From Acholeplasmatales bacterium (GTDB taxonomy: Bacteria > Bacillota_I > Bacilli_A > Acholeplasmatales > Anaeroplasmataceae), in NCBI GenBank assembly GCA_017542485.1, contig JAFXXC010000020.1:1-64000 (forward strand): a stretch of DNA of 64,000 bases, read 5' to 3'. The notes beneath the pieces were generated by a model. That model saw nothing but the letters and a program-made list of their open reading frames with translations, searched no databases and was not told the DNA's origin. Each line of letters opens with the position of its first letter. Positions within the stretch are counted from its first letter, which is position 1. A program made the translations under genes and the position numbers. Shown one piece after another: positions 26,107 through 35,310 of this stretch.

Positions 26107-27384
26107 TTGAAAAATATAGATACTTTATGTGTACAAGCTGGTTACACTCCAAAAAATGGTGAACCAAGACAAATTCCTATCGTTCAATCAACAACATTTA
26201 AATATAATACAAGTGAAGATATGGGTAAGCTTTTTGATTTAGAAGCTTCGGGTTATTTTTATACTAGATTACAAAATCCTACAAATGATTATGTTGCTGC
26301 TAAGATTGCAGCATTAGAGGGTGGTACAGCAGCTATGCTTACCTCATCTGGTCAAGCTGCTAATTTCTTCGCATTATTCAATATTTGTGAATGTGGATCT
26401 CATATTGTATGCTCATCATCTATTTATGGTGGTACATTTAATTTAATAGCTGTAACTATGGCTAAGATGGGTATTAAGACTACATTTATTTCACCTGATG
26501 CTACTGAAGAAGAATTAGATGCTGCATTTAATGAAAATACAAGAGCTGTATTTGGTGAAACAATTGCAAACCCAGCACTTACAGTTTTAGATATTGAAAA
26601 ATTTGCTAAGGCTGCTCATAAGCATGGTGTACCTCTAATTGTTGATAATACATTCCCAACACCTGTTAATTGTAGACCAATTGAATGGGGTGCTGATATT
26701 GTTACTCATTCTACAACAAAATATATGGATGGACATGGTGCTGCAGTTGGTGGATGTATTGTTGATTCAGGTAAATTTGACTGGATGGCTCATAAGGAAA
26801 AATTCCCAGGACTTTGTACTCCTGATGAGTCTTATCATGGAATAGTTTATGCAGAAAAATTTGGTAAAGAAGGTGCATTTATTACTAAATGTACAGCTCA
26901 ATTGATGAGAGACTTTGGATCAATTCAATCTCCTCAAAATGCATTTATTCTAAATTTAGGATTAGAGTCACTTCATGTACGTATGCCTAAGCATGTTGAA
27001 AATGGTCAAGCTGTTGCCGAATTCTTATCTAAGCATCCTATGATTGAAAGTGTAAGCTATCCAGGACTTCCTACTGATAAATATTATAATTTAGCAAAGA
27101 AGTATTTACCAAATGGTGGATGTGGAGTTGTTTCATTCACTATCAAGGGTGGTAAGGCTAATGCAGAAAAATTTATGAAGGCATTAAAGTTAGCTGCAAT
27201 TGAAACACATGTTGCAGATGCAAGAACTTGTTGCTTAAATCCTGCCTCATCAACTCATAGACAATTAACTGAAGAACAATTAATAGAAGCCGGAATTCCA
27301 TCAGGACTTGTTAGAATGTCATGTGGAATTGAAAATAAAGAAGATTTAATCGAGGACTTAAAACAAGCGTTAGAGAGGTTATAA
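26107..27384 (+). CDS. metY: O-acetylhomoserine sulfhydrylase (PLP enzyme)
   Basis: Makes homocysteine from O-acetylhomoserine and sulfide. Cys/Met-metabolism PLP family: [37 protein letters not shown] and the PLP-binding Lys in [11 protein letters not shown] are present. I place the start at TTG 26107 ([13 protein letters not shown]), 9 bases after AAAGGAG; the ATG at 26098 directly touches that site and would add only MLI. The length is 425 residues. metA follows after 1 base, giving a two-gene sulfhydrylation route to homocysteine. Confidence 0.93.
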   Translation: MKNIDTLCVQAGYTPKNGEPRQIPIVQSTTFKYNTSEDMGKLFDLEASGYFYTRLQNPTNDYVAAKIAALEGGTAAMLTSSGQAANFFALFNICECGSHIVCSSSIYGGTFNLIAVTMAKMGIKTTFISPDATEEELDAAFNENTRAVFGETIANPALTVLDIEKFAKAAHKHGVPLIVDNTFPTPVNCRPIEWGADIVTHSTTKYMDGHGAAVGGCIVDSGKFDWMAHKEKFPGLCTPDESYHGIVYAEKFGKEGAFITKCTAQLMRDFGSIQSPQNAFILNLGLESLHVRMPKHVENGQAVAEFLSKHPMIESVSYPGLPTDKYYNLAKKYLPNGGCGVVSFTIKGGKANAEKFMKALKLAAIETHVADARTCCLNPASSTHRQLTEEQLIEAGIPSGLVRMSCGIENKEDLIEDLKQALERL

Positions 27385-27385
27385 T

Positions 27386-28300
27386 ATGCCTATTGTAATA
27401 CCTGAAAATATACCAGCATTTAAAACCTTAAGTGATGAAAATATTTTCGTTATGAATGAAAATAGAGCAAGTAGCCAAGATATTAGACCAATTGAAATAT
27501 TAATTTTAAATTTGATGCCTACTAAAATTGAGACTGAAACTCAATTATCAAGATTACTTGCAAATACACCACTACAGGTTAATTTAACATTATTGAAAAC
27601 TAAATCACATGTATCAAAAAATACGTCATCAAGTCATTTAGAGGCATTCTATAAAGAATATGATGAAATAAAGAATAAACATTTTGATGGTATGATTATT
27701 ACAGGTGCTCCTGTTGAACAAATGCCATTTGAAGAGGTTGAATATTGGAAAGAATTAACTAAAATATTCAATTATGCTGAAAAATATGTTACTACAACAA
27801 TGTACATTTGTTGGGGTGCTCAAGCTGCTTTATATTATCATTATGGTATTCAAAAACATCAATTACCTAAAAAATTATTTGGTATATTTCCTCATAAGAA
27901 AATGGTTATTTATGAACCATTGTTAAATGGTATTGATGATGTATTCTATGTGCCACAATCTCGTCATACTTCAATCGATGATAATGATTTATTAAATAAT
28001 CCAGATTTAATTGTGCTTGCTAAATCAGAAGAAGCTGGTGCGACTATCGTTAAATCTAAAGATAATAAAAAATTATTCTTATTAGGACATCTTGAATATG
28101 ATAAATATACTCTTGATAAGGAATATAAAAGAGATTTAGATAAAGGACTTCCTATAGAAGAGCCAAAGAATTATTATTTTGATGGTGATGTTAATGTATT
28201 ATGGAGATCTACTGCGAATATTTTATTCTATAACTGGTTAAATTATTATGTATATCAAGTTACTCCATATAAATTCAAAAAAACAATTAAGAAGTATTAG
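27386..28300 (+). CDS. metA: Homoserine O-acetyltransferase (MetA family)
   Basis: Acylates homoserine for methionine synthesis. The 304-residue protein has nucleophile Cys142 in YICWGAQAA, His and Glu of the triad in RHTS and GHLEYDKYT, and [14 protein letters not shown] near the N-terminus. Residue 111 is Glu (GAPVEQM), the state linked in characterised MetA proteins to acetyl-CoA rather than succinyl-CoA. That agrees with its partner metY one base upstream, which uses O-acetylhomoserine. Terminator follows at once. Confidence 0.93.
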   Translation: MPIVIPENIPAFKTLSDENIFVMNENRASSQDIRPIEILILNLMPTKIETETQLSRLLANTPLQVNLTLLKTKSHVSKNTSSSHLEAFYKEYDEIKNKHFDGMIITGAPVEQMPFEEVEYWKELTKIFNYAEKYVTTTMYICWGAQAALYYHYGIQKHQLPKKLFGIFPHKKMVIYEPLLNGIDDVFYVPQSRHTSIDDNDLLNNPDLIVLAKSEEAGATIVKSKDNKKLFLLGHLEYDKYTLDKEYKRDLDKGLPIEEPKNYYFDGDVNVLWRSTANILFYNWLNYYVYQVTPYKFKKTIKKY

Positions 28301-28324
28301 TATTTATTGCTAATACTTTTTTTT
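28293..28324 (+). terminator. Terminator of metY-metA
   Basis: AGTATTAG (28293-28300) pairs with CTAATACT (28310-28317), then eight T. The metA stop is in the stem. Confidence 0.85.
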
Positions 28325-28396
28325 ATAGTCATTTCATTGAAAAATTTTAATAATAGCAAAAAATAATACTAAAATTATGAAAATAATGAAAATTAT

Positions 28397-28436
28397 TGAA
28401 AACGTTTTTGACAAAGAAATATTATAGGTATATAAT
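28397..28436 (+). promoter_or_regulatory. Consensus promoter with cre-like site before the HAD gene
   Basis: TTGACA (28408-28413), 17 bases, TATAAT (28431-28436). The 14-mer TGAAAACGTTTTTG (28397-28410) fits the cre consensus at 12 of 14 places and overlaps the -35 box, which suggests CcpA repression. Confidence 0.65.
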
Positions 28437-28475
28437 AATAAATAGGAAGAATCGAAATTATTGGAGGAAGTAAAT

Positions 28476-29147
28476 ATGACAGACAAGTTTAGGAAAATGC
28501 TGGGAGACAAAAGAGCGTACATCTTCGACCTAGATGGTACAATCGCTGATACTGAAAGAATTCACTGGGAGGCTCATAACCAACTTTTAAAGAAAAAATT
28601 TGGTATAGAGGTTGATTTACCTCATATTATGTCATATCTTGGAAAGCCTGAAACAGTATTTATAAAAGAAATTGAAAAAGACTATAATATTAATATTGGT
28701 GGCGATAAGGGAAAAGGATATGAAAAATATTTTAAAGAAAGAAATAAAATTGCTGAAAAGTTAATTTTATCTAAGTCTGAACCATTCCCATTTATGAAGG
28801 AAGTATTAGCTGATACATTTGGTATTAGAATTTTCCTTGTATCTGCTCAAAATAGAGCGTTAATTTTAAAAATGTTAAAGACATGGGGTTTATTAGGTAA
28901 ATTCTCTGATACAAATACATTTATTGTTGAAGGAAATAAAACAAAACCTTATTATTACGATTATATTTTCAAAGACATTCTTAAAAATGCACAAGGTGCC
29001 GATGTCGTTTTATTTGAGGATGTTAATAAATATATATTAGAAGGAAAGAAGAGAGGATTCGTTACAATTGGTATCGATAATGGTTTCGGTCAAGAGACTC
29101 TTGAAGCTGATTATGTTATTGATGCTAAAAATAATGTAATGCCATAA
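28476..29147 (+). CDS. HAD-superfamily phosphatase, unknown substrate
   Basis: About 223 residues of the beta-phosphoglucomutase-like HAD group. Motif I is FDLDGTIADTE near the N-terminus; motif II Ser is in FLVSAQNR; motif III Lys and motif IV acidic residues lie in KTKPYYYD and VVLFEDVNKY. A helical cap sits between motifs I and II. The ATG at 28476 is chosen, 8 bases after GGAGG. A strong promoter and possible CcpA site upstream hint at sugar-phosphate metabolism, but the substrate cannot be read from the sequence. Confidence 0.8.
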   Translation: MTDKFRKMLGDKRAYIFDLDGTIADTERIHWEAHNQLLKKKFGIEVDLPHIMSYLGKPETVFIKEIEKDYNINIGGDKGKGYEKYFKERNKIAEKLILSKSEPFPFMKEVLADTFGIRIFLVSAQNRALILKMLKTWGLLGKFSDTNTFIVEGNKTKPYYYDYIFKDILKNAQGADVVLFEDVNKYILEGKKRGFVTIGIDNGFGQETLEADYVIDAKNNVMP

Positions 29148-29154
29148 TAATAAT

Positions 29155-29199
29155 GCTATTTAGTAACCATAATATTTGGTGGCTAAATAGCCTTTTTTT
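29155..29199 (+). terminator. Terminator after the HAD gene
   Basis: GCTATTTAG (29155-29163) pairs with CTAAATAGC (29183-29191); seven T follow. Confidence 0.85.
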
Positions 29200-29235
29200 A
29201 TTATAATTTGTTATAATAGATAATAATATGTTCGA

Positions 29236-29553
29236 GGTGCTCATTCTATTTTCCATAGTGATATGGGATTCCAATACACATCTAAAATATTTAAGATGAA
29301 GCTAGATGAAAATGGAATGATTCAATCCATGTCTAAAGTTGGTAGATGTATAGATAATTGACCTATGAAAGGATTCTTTAGAATACTTAAATCAGAAATG
29401 TTCCATGGAATTCATTTTGAAAATGAACAAGCATTAATAAATAAAATTGAAGTATATATATTTAATTACAATAATTAGAGATTACAAAAGAAATTGGGCA
29501 CAACACCTAATCAATATAGGTATTATGCCCAAATTCCATCAAATCTTATTTAA
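29236..29553 (+). pseudogene. Remnant of an IS3-family transposase (OrfB C-terminus)
   Basis: Reading from 29236 gives GAHSIFHSDMGFQYTSKIF, the HSDxGxQY block of IS3-family integrase-type transposases, then QSMSKVGRCIDN, PMKGFFRILKSEM, a helical stretch ending YNN, and a terminal LGTTPNQYRYY, all in order. Two in-frame stops interrupt it: TGA at 29359-29361 and a TAG shortly before the end. The N-terminal half, OrfA and recognisable terminal repeats are absent. It is a dead fragment filling most of the gap between the HAD gene and the permease. Confidence 0.88.
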
Positions 29554-29615
29554 TTATTTTTTTAAATCCACTATCTACTTGACAAGACTCAGTTCATTTG
29601 TTGGATAGTCCATTT

Positions 29616-30917
29616 TTATATTATTAATAAGGCAATACCAGAAGCTAATAAAAGTGCAATTGTTATTATTGAGCCATTCTTAACAAATTTAGTAAAACCA
29701 TAATCTACATCATTTTGTTTTAATATCCTCATCCACATTATTCCAGCTAATGCACCTACTGGAGATAAGATTGCACCTAAGTTTGAACCTATTATAGTTG
29801 CGTATATTACTGTTGTGTTTTCTGTACCTTGTAATATTGAACCAAATGCTATAGTCATTGGAATATTATTAACTAAATTACATGATAGAGTAGAAGCTAC
29901 TAGATAAGTTATTTCTTTTAAATTTTGATTTTCTATATTTTCAAATAAATTATGAATTATAGAGAATATATCATATGATTCTAATGCCATTATTATAACA
30001 AACATTGATAAAATAAACGGAATTAATGTATATGGTAATCTTCTTATAGGTCTTGATATGTATAAATGATTCTTTTTAATAATTCCATATATTGTTATAA
30101 ATAATAATAAAGATATACCAAATGATAAGGCAATAATCCACATTTCAATATTAATATAATTACTAATTACTAATAATATTGTTGTAAGTGCTAAGTGAAT
30201 TAATGACACTATACAAATAAATTGATTATTAATATGAACAGGTTTATCATCAAATACCTCTATTTTTTTGTTTAATTCTTTATGAAATAATAATAAAAGT
30301 ATTAGTATTGATGCTATTCCTACAAATAATGTAGGTAGTAACATTTTAGATAAGTAAGTAATAAAATCTAATTCATATATTGAAGATAAATATATATTAG
30401 TAGGATTACCTATAGGTAGTAACATAGAATATGTATTCGCTGCAACAAATTCCATAATTAAAAATGGAATAGGGTTTATATTACCTCTTTTAGAAAAATA
30501 TAATATAAAAGGAGTAAATGTTAATATTACAATATCATTTGAAGTAAATATAGTTAAAATTGATATTAATATATAAAGTGATAAGAACAATGTATATTGA
30601 TTTGCTTTAAATCTATTAATAAATTTTACGGCAATATATGAGAAGAATCCTGCCTCATCAAGTGTTATTGATATAAATGATATTGATATAAATAATACCA
30701 ATATTTTTAATGGATTAAGCTTTGAATTAGAGAATAATATATTAAATAATCCAGTCTTATCAAATATTGGGAATATTAAAAATATTATAGCAACAATCAA
30801 TATAGGTAAATAAAATGTATCAAATATATGATTTTTTATTTTTACATTAGGAAATTTAAAAATACAGAATAACATTCCTAATATACCTATTATTGAAAGT
30901 ATAATTGTTAATGTCAC
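29616..30917 (-). CDS. ArsB/NhaD-type anion or sodium/proton permease
   Basis: Membrane transporter of 433 residues with about 11-12 helices, on the opposite strand to nearly all its neighbours. It resembles the ion-transporter superfamily (ArsB, NhaD, DASS): the first repeat has the SNDIVILTFTPF helix break and LLPIGNPTNIYLSS; the second has NNIPMTIAFGS and IGSNLGAILSPVGALAGIMW. No arsR or arsC neighbour is present, so arsenite export is not supported over other anions. Its start is about 80 bases from yqeG, forming a divergent promoter region. Confidence 0.82.
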   Translation of the reverse strand: MTLTIILSIIGILGMLFCIFKFPNVKIKNHIFDTFYLPILIVAIIFLIFPIFDKTGLFNILFSNSKLNPLKILVLFISISFISITLDEAGFFSYIAVKFINRFKANQYTLFLSLYILISILTIFTSNDIVILTFTPFILYFSKRGNINPIPFLIMEFVAANTYSMLLPIGNPTNIYLSSIYELDFITYLSKMLLPTLFVGIASILILLLLFHKELNKKIEVFDDKPVHINNQFICIVSLIHLALTTILLVISNYINIEMWIIALSFGISLLLFITIYGIIKKNHLYISRPIRRLPYTLIPFILSMFVIIMALESYDIFSIIHNLFENIENQNLKEITYLVASTLSCNLVNNIPMTIAFGSILQGTENTTVIYATIIGSNLGAILSPVGALAGIMWMRILKQNDVDYGFTKFVKNGSIITIALLLASGIALLII

Positions 30918-31012
30918 ATTATCACTTCCAAACGAGTGATATTATACTACTAATAAATAAATAATTGAATGTTTTTTTTGATTAATGTATAATATTTTTG
31001 AGGTTTTTTGAA

Positions 31013-31570
31013 ATGATTAAAAAAATGATTCCAACCTATTTTTATAAATCAATTTATGATATAGATTATGAAGGATTATATAATGATGGGATTAGATTAA
31101 TCTTAACTGATTTAGATAATACATTAATTTCATATAAAGAAACTATGCCTAATGAAAAACTATTTGAATTAAAAAAGAAAATAGAAGATATGGGCTTTGA
31201 ATTTTTATTGGTTTCTAATTCAAGGAAGACAAGAGTTGATAATTTCGCTAAAGCATTTGACATACCTTATGTTAAGTTTTCTACTAAGCCTTTAAAAAGA
31301 GGAATAAAAAAGGCAATAAAGAAAGTGGCTAAGGGAAATTATACAAAAGATCAGGTAGTAATAATTGGTGATCAAATAATGACTGATATTTTTGGGGCTG
31401 GAAGATGTAAGATTAAGTCAATTTTAGTTGGCGCAATTGATAAATCTACTGATATTGGACCTACAAGGTTTAATCGTAAGCTTGAAAGATTTTTCTTAAA
31501 AAGAATAAAGAAAAAATATCCTGATGAATATAATTTAAAATTAAAGGAATATGGTGAAAATGATAATTAG
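31013..31570 (+). CDS. yqeG: YqeG-family HAD-IIIA phosphatase
   Basis: HAD-IIIA phosphatase of about 185 residues. Motif I is LTDLDNTLISYKE, motif II LLVSNS, motif III the Lys of KPLKRGIKKAI and motif IV IIGDQIMTDIFGA. The start at ATG 31013 follows GAGGT by 9 bases. In Firmicutes yqeG precedes the ribosome-assembly GTPase yqeH, exactly as here, and their coding regions overlap by 20 bases. Relatives act on phosphatidylglycerophosphate, which is an alternative role to a ribosome-linked one. Confidence 0.9.
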   Translation: MIKKMIPTYFYKSIYDIDYEGLYNDGIRLILTDLDNTLISYKETMPNEKLFELKKKIEDMGFEFLLVSNSRKTRVDNFAKAFDIPYVKFSTKPLKRGIKKAIKKVAKGNYTKDQVVIIGDQIMTDIFGAGRCKIKSILVGAIDKSTDIGPTRFNRKLERFFLKRIKKKYPDEYNLKLKEYGENDN

Positions 31571-32681
31571 AAAATGTAATGGCTGTGGTGCTATTTTACA
31601 GGATGAAAATGAAAATAAGCCAGGCTTTATTCCAAATTTAAATAATGATTCAAAATATTGTAAAAGATGTTTTAGATTAATGCATTATAATGAATTGCCA
31701 AAAGTAGTAGCTTCAAATAGTGATTATGAGAAGGTTATTGATGAGGTAATTAAAAGAAATGGATTAATCATTTTTATTGTTGATATTTTTCAATTCAAAT
31801 CAACTTTTAACAAGAAAATGATTGATAAATTAAGAAATAAAGATGTTATTTTAGTTGCGAATAAATATGATACATTTCCTAAATCAACTAATATATCAAA
31901 TATTGTTAATTGGTTAAGTAAGGAATGTGAAAAAATATTTTTTAGAGTACTTGCTATACATATTGTTTCATCTAAAAAAGGATATTATATTGATCATTTG
32001 ACCAACACAATAGATATGGCAAGACGTGGTAGAGATGTATATTTTGTAGGTTGTGCAAATGTTGGTAAGTCATCATTAATTAATGCAATTATTAAAGCAA
32101 ATACATCTATTACTGATGATGTTATTTCTACAAGTGTTATTCCAGGAACTACTTTAAATGAGATTAGAATACCATTTTTTGAAGATAATAAGGCCTTGAT
32201 GGATACTCCAGGATTAATTAATGAAAATGATGTTTTAGAATCACTTTTACCTATAAGCTATAAAAAGATAATGCCATCTAATGAAATGAAGCCTAAAACA
32301 TTCCAAATTTCTGATGGTAATACGTTGTCTTTTGCAGGACTTGCGTTTATGTCATTTAATACTAATGAAAGAATTTCTGTAATTATGTATACATCTAATG
32401 ATTTGTATATCCATAGATGTAAAACAGATAATTTAAGTAAATTATTAGAAACACAAATTGGTGGAATTTTAAATCCTCCAACTGTTGATGAGAAGGATAA
32501 TATTAAATATAAAGATATTAATATTAAGCTTGATGGTAAGAAAAAAAAGGATATTTGGTTTTCTGGATTTGGTTTTGCAGAAATAATAGGCGAATGTGAA
32601 ATAAATATTAAAGTAATAGATAATACAGAGGTGTATGTTACAGATGCAATTATCGGAAGTGGCGAGAAAGCTAGTAAGTGA
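31551..32681 (+). CDS. yqeH: Ribosome biogenesis GTPase YqeH
   Basis: Circularly permuted GTPase needed for assembly of the small ribosomal subunit. An N-terminal treble-clef zinc finger (CNGCG ... YCKRCF) comes first, then G4 NKYD, G5 SSKKG, G1 GCANVGKSS and G3 DTPG, the permuted order typical of the family, followed by a C-terminal beta domain. 376 residues from ATG 31551; ATG 31560 is also possible. Overlaps yqeG upstream and yqeK downstream, so translation is coupled. The usual aroE, yhbY and nadD between yqeH and yqeK are absent. Confidence 0.93.
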   Translation: MVKMIIRKCNGCGAILQDENENKPGFIPNLNNDSKYCKRCFRLMHYNELPKVVASNSDYEKVIDEVIKRNGLIIFIVDIFQFKSTFNKKMIDKLRNKDVILVANKYDTFPKSTNISNIVNWLSKECEKIFFRVLAIHIVSSKKGYYIDHLTNTIDMARRGRDVYFVGCANVGKSSLINAIIKANTSITDDVISTSVIPGTTLNEIRIPFFEDNKALMDTPGLINENDVLESLLPISYKKIMPSNEMKPKTFQISDGNTLSFAGLAFMSFNTNERISVIMYTSNDLYIHRCKTDNLSKLLETQIGGILNPPTVDEKDNIKYKDINIKLDGKKKKDIWFSGFGFAEIIGECEINIKVIDNTEVYVTDAIIGSGEKASK

Positions 32682-33216
32682 TAAATTAAGTGAACATCAA
32701 AAAAGATTAAAGCATGTATTTGGTGTATGTGAGATGGCTGAACTATTAGCTAAAAGATATGATGTTGATGTTGAGAAGGCTAAAATAGCTGCTTTAATGC
32801 ATGATTATTCTAAATATGATGATCCAAATGAGTATGAATATATGTTAAATGATAAAGAAAAGGAAGAATGTAAGAAATATCCATTTTTATATCATGCATA
32901 TTTATCAGCTTATAATTATAAATTAAAATTCGAATATGATGAGGATATATATAATGCAATTCATAATCATGTTTTTGGAAGATGTGGTATGTCTAAGTTA
33001 GAAGAAATAATAATGATAGCTGATTTTACTGAAAAAAATAGAGAATATCCTGATTGTATAAGATGTAGAGAAATATTAGTTAATGGTGATATGAATAGAG
33101 CTATTTATGAATCATTATTAGCTACAACAAAGCATTGTAATGAAAATGGTAGTGTTGCTCATCCTGAGCAATTAAAAGTATTAGAAGAATATAAGAGAAA
33201 GGTTTTTAATAAATGA
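32644..33216 (+). CDS. yqeK: HD-domain diadenosine tetraphosphatase YqeK
   Basis: HD-superfamily phosphohydrolase; characterised YqeK proteins split diadenosine tetraphosphate into two ADP. Metal ligands appear as His in HQKRLKHVFGV, the HD pair in ALMHDYSKYD, and later His residues in AIHNHVFG and Asp in IIMIADFTE. ATG 32644 (about 190 residues) sits 12 bases after AGAGG; ATG 32635 is an alternative. It overlaps yqeH by 38 bases, an unusually large overlap, and rsfS by 4. nadD, its usual partner, is missing here. Confidence 0.9.
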   Translation: MQLSEVARKLVSDKLSEHQKRLKHVFGVCEMAELLAKRYDVDVEKAKIAALMHDYSKYDDPNEYEYMLNDKEKEECKKYPFLYHAYLSAYNYKLKFEYDEDIYNAIHNHVFGRCGMSKLEEIIMIADFTEKNREYPDCIRCREILVNGDMNRAIYESLLATTKHCNENGSVAHPEQLKVLEEYKRKVFNK

Positions 33217-33545
33217 ATTTAGAAGAAATATTAATTGATTGTGTTAAAAAGGTTAATGGAAATAATGTCTTAGTTTATGATATGGAAGGAAGAAATCCTT
33301 TTTATGATAAAATGATTTTAGCAAGTGTAGATAGTCTTAGACAAGCAGATGCAATAGTTAGTTATATTGAGGATGGATTAAAGGATACTGAATATAATAT
33401 TAGACATATTGAAGGTAAGAATTCTCCATGGGTATTAGTAGATTGTAATAGTGTAATATTATCAGTATTTACTAAAGAAGAAAGAGAACATTTCCAATTA
33501 GAAAAGGTTTATATGGAATATAAATCAACTAAAATTGATGATTAA
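33213..33545 (+). CDS. rsfS: Ribosomal silencing factor RsfS
   Basis: A 110-residue RsfS/Iojap protein, which binds ribosomal protein L14 and blocks subunit joining when nutrients are short. The order VYDMEGRNPFYDKMILASVDS, then a helix, IRHIEGKNSPWVLVDCNSVILSVF and the terminal REHFQLEKVY matches the family. The ATGA overlap with yqeK shows translational coupling. Last gene of the yqeG-yqeH-yqeK-rsfS run; its stop codon is inside the terminator. Confidence 0.93.
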   Translation: MNLEEILIDCVKKVNGNNVLVYDMEGRNPFYDKMILASVDSLRQADAIVSYIEDGLKDTEYNIRHIEGKNSPWVLVDCNSVILSVFTKEEREHFQLEKVYMEYKSTKIDD

Positions 33546-33570
33546 GCAGCTAGTCTGCTTTTTTCTTTTA
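33544..33570 (+). terminator. Terminator after rsfS
   Basis: AAGCAG (33544-33549) pairs with CTGCTT (33555-33560), then a T-run. Confidence 0.75.
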
Positions 33571-33647
33571 ACATAAAATATAGATTTATTATATTTAATA
33601 TGCTATAATTCTTTATATATGAGTGACACTTTGGGGAAGCGATAGCT

Positions 33648-35261
33648 ATGTTCGATTTAACTAAATTTATTGAAATCCTTGATAGTAGTGAGGATAAAAA
33701 GAATTCTTTAGAAAATGCTTTAAAATATGTTAAAGATGATTTACATGTGGGAATGGTTGAAATTGTTGCCACATCTTTAGGTGAGCATTATGAATTTATT
33801 GTTGATAAGGATATTGATAGAAATTGTAAGATTCAATATGTTCATGATGAACACACATATCTATATTACAAATCTAAGGATAGTTATAAGTTAACTGACG
33901 AAGATATGAATAATATTGATATTTTATTAAGAATTGTATCTATGCATCATGATAAATATATGATACTTAAAAAAGCAGAGGATGCTGAATTTATTAGTCC
34001 AAATACTCATTTGCCTAATATAAAAGGTTTTATGAGAGAAATACTTAAGTTAAAGGGAACTGTAGATTTTAAGAATTATAATAGTTATTTTATTAATATA
34101 AAGGGATTTGGGTTAATTAATAAAATATTTGGATCTAAACAAGGTGATGAAGCTATTTTAGGATATGCGAATGCATTAAAGGATTTTATTTATGATGATG
34201 AGGCGATAGGACATTTAGGTGGAGATAATTTCGTTGCGTTTATAAATAGATTAAGACATGAAGAATTTATTAATTTAGTTACAATGTGTCCGGTTTATAT
34301 TAAGAAAGATAATATAAAGAAAAAGATTAATTTAATTGGTATTGTTGGTTTTACAGAAATTGAAACAAATGATATTGATTATGAATTAATTGTTTCAGGA
34401 GCTTCAACAGCTTGTCAATATGCTAGAAATACAAAAAAGATAGTTGTAAAATTAACACCTGAATTATTAGATATGGTTAATACAGTTAAGGATATTGAGG
34501 GTACATTTAAAGAAGAATTACGAAGTGGTAATTTTGTCGTTTATTATCAACCTAAAGTTGATATAAAATCAGGTAAGATAATTGGTGTTGAAGCATTATC
34601 ACGTTGGATTAAAGATGGAAAGATTATTCCACCTGGAATGTTTGTTCCTGTTCTTGAGAGAAATGGCGAGATATTAAATTTAGATTTATTTGTGTTAGAA
34701 ACATTATGTAAAGATATCCATAATTATCGTAATCAAGGTCATTTGATTGTTCCTGCATCATGTAATATTTCAAGACGTGATTTTGAAAGTAAAGACATTG
34801 AAAAGAGAATTATTGATATTATTAAAAAGTATAATGTACAAACAAGAGATATTGTTATTGAAGTAACTGAAACTACTAATTTAGAAGAAAACGAAAGATT
34901 AGCTACATTTATTGATATAATGCATCAAAATGGCATTATGACATCAGTAGATGATTTTGGTACAGGTTATTCATCATTATCTGTTTTAAGAGATTTTAAA
35001 GTAAATGAAATAAAGATTGATAGATCATTTATTAATAGAGATATATTGAATGATTCAGATGAAATTATTATTGGAAGTATTATTGATATGGCTAAGAGAT
35101 TAAATATTGATGTTATCTGTGAAGGAGTAGAAACAAAATCACAGGCTGAGTTTTTATTAAAGCTTGGATGCAATAATGCACAAGGTTTCTTATATAGTAA
35201 ACCACTTCCAAAATTAGAATTTGAAGCATTAATGCAAAAAATAGGAACTGTATATGATTAA
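33648..35261 (+). CDS. GGDEF-EAL protein, probable cyclic-di-GMP phosphodiesterase
   Basis: A 537-residue cytoplasmic protein: an N-terminal sensor-like region (about 1-110), a degenerate GGDEF domain and a C-terminal EAL domain. The GGDEF site reads GGDNF (about 191-195), so cyclase activity is doubtful. The EAL domain keeps its metal and catalytic residues: EAL in GVEALSRW, Asn in SCNISRRD, Glu in IEVTET, DDFGTGYSSL, the Lys in EIKIDRSF, and Glu in EGVETKSQ. It should therefore degrade cyclic-di-GMP. Solitary gene between two terminators. No partner cyclase or effector lies in the window. Confidence 0.9.
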   Translation: MFDLTKFIEILDSSEDKKNSLENALKYVKDDLHVGMVEIVATSLGEHYEFIVDKDIDRNCKIQYVHDEHTYLYYKSKDSYKLTDEDMNNIDILLRIVSMHHDKYMILKKAEDAEFISPNTHLPNIKGFMREILKLKGTVDFKNYNSYFINIKGFGLINKIFGSKQGDEAILGYANALKDFIYDDEAIGHLGGDNFVAFINRLRHEEFINLVTMCPVYIKKDNIKKKINLIGIVGFTEIETNDIDYELIVSGASTACQYARNTKKIVVKLTPELLDMVNTVKDIEGTFKEELRSGNFVVYYQPKVDIKSGKIIGVEALSRWIKDGKIIPPGMFVPVLERNGEILNLDLFVLETLCKDIHNYRNQGHLIVPASCNISRRDFESKDIEKRIIDIIKKYNVQTRDIVIEVTETTNLEENERLATFIDIMHQNGIMTSVDDFGTGYSSLSVLRDFKVNEIKIDRSFINRDILNDSDEIIIGSIIDMAKRLNIDVICEGVETKSQAEFLLKLGCNNAQGFLYSKPLPKLEFEALMQKIGTVYD

Positions 35262-35265
35262 AAAA

Positions 35266-35310
35266 TAGGACGCATCATAACCTCATCTGATGCGTCCTAT
35301 AATTTTTTAG
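35266..35310 (+). terminator. Bidirectional terminator between convergent genes
   Basis: TAGGACGCATCA (35266-35277) pairs perfectly with TGATGCGTCCTA (35288-35299). A-rich left and T-rich right flanks make it work on both strands. The stop codon of the - strand gene lies in the stem. Confidence 0.88.

Noticed and set aside
29236-29553. TGA read as tryptophan in the IS3 fragment (Mycoplasma-type code)
   Set aside because: A TAG also interrupts the frame, relatives do not have Trp at the TGA position, and marR and yqeK end in TGA.
29616-30917. Arsenic resistance locus
   Set aside because: Only an ArsB/NhaD-type permease is present; no arsR, arsC or arsA is near, so the substrate is open.
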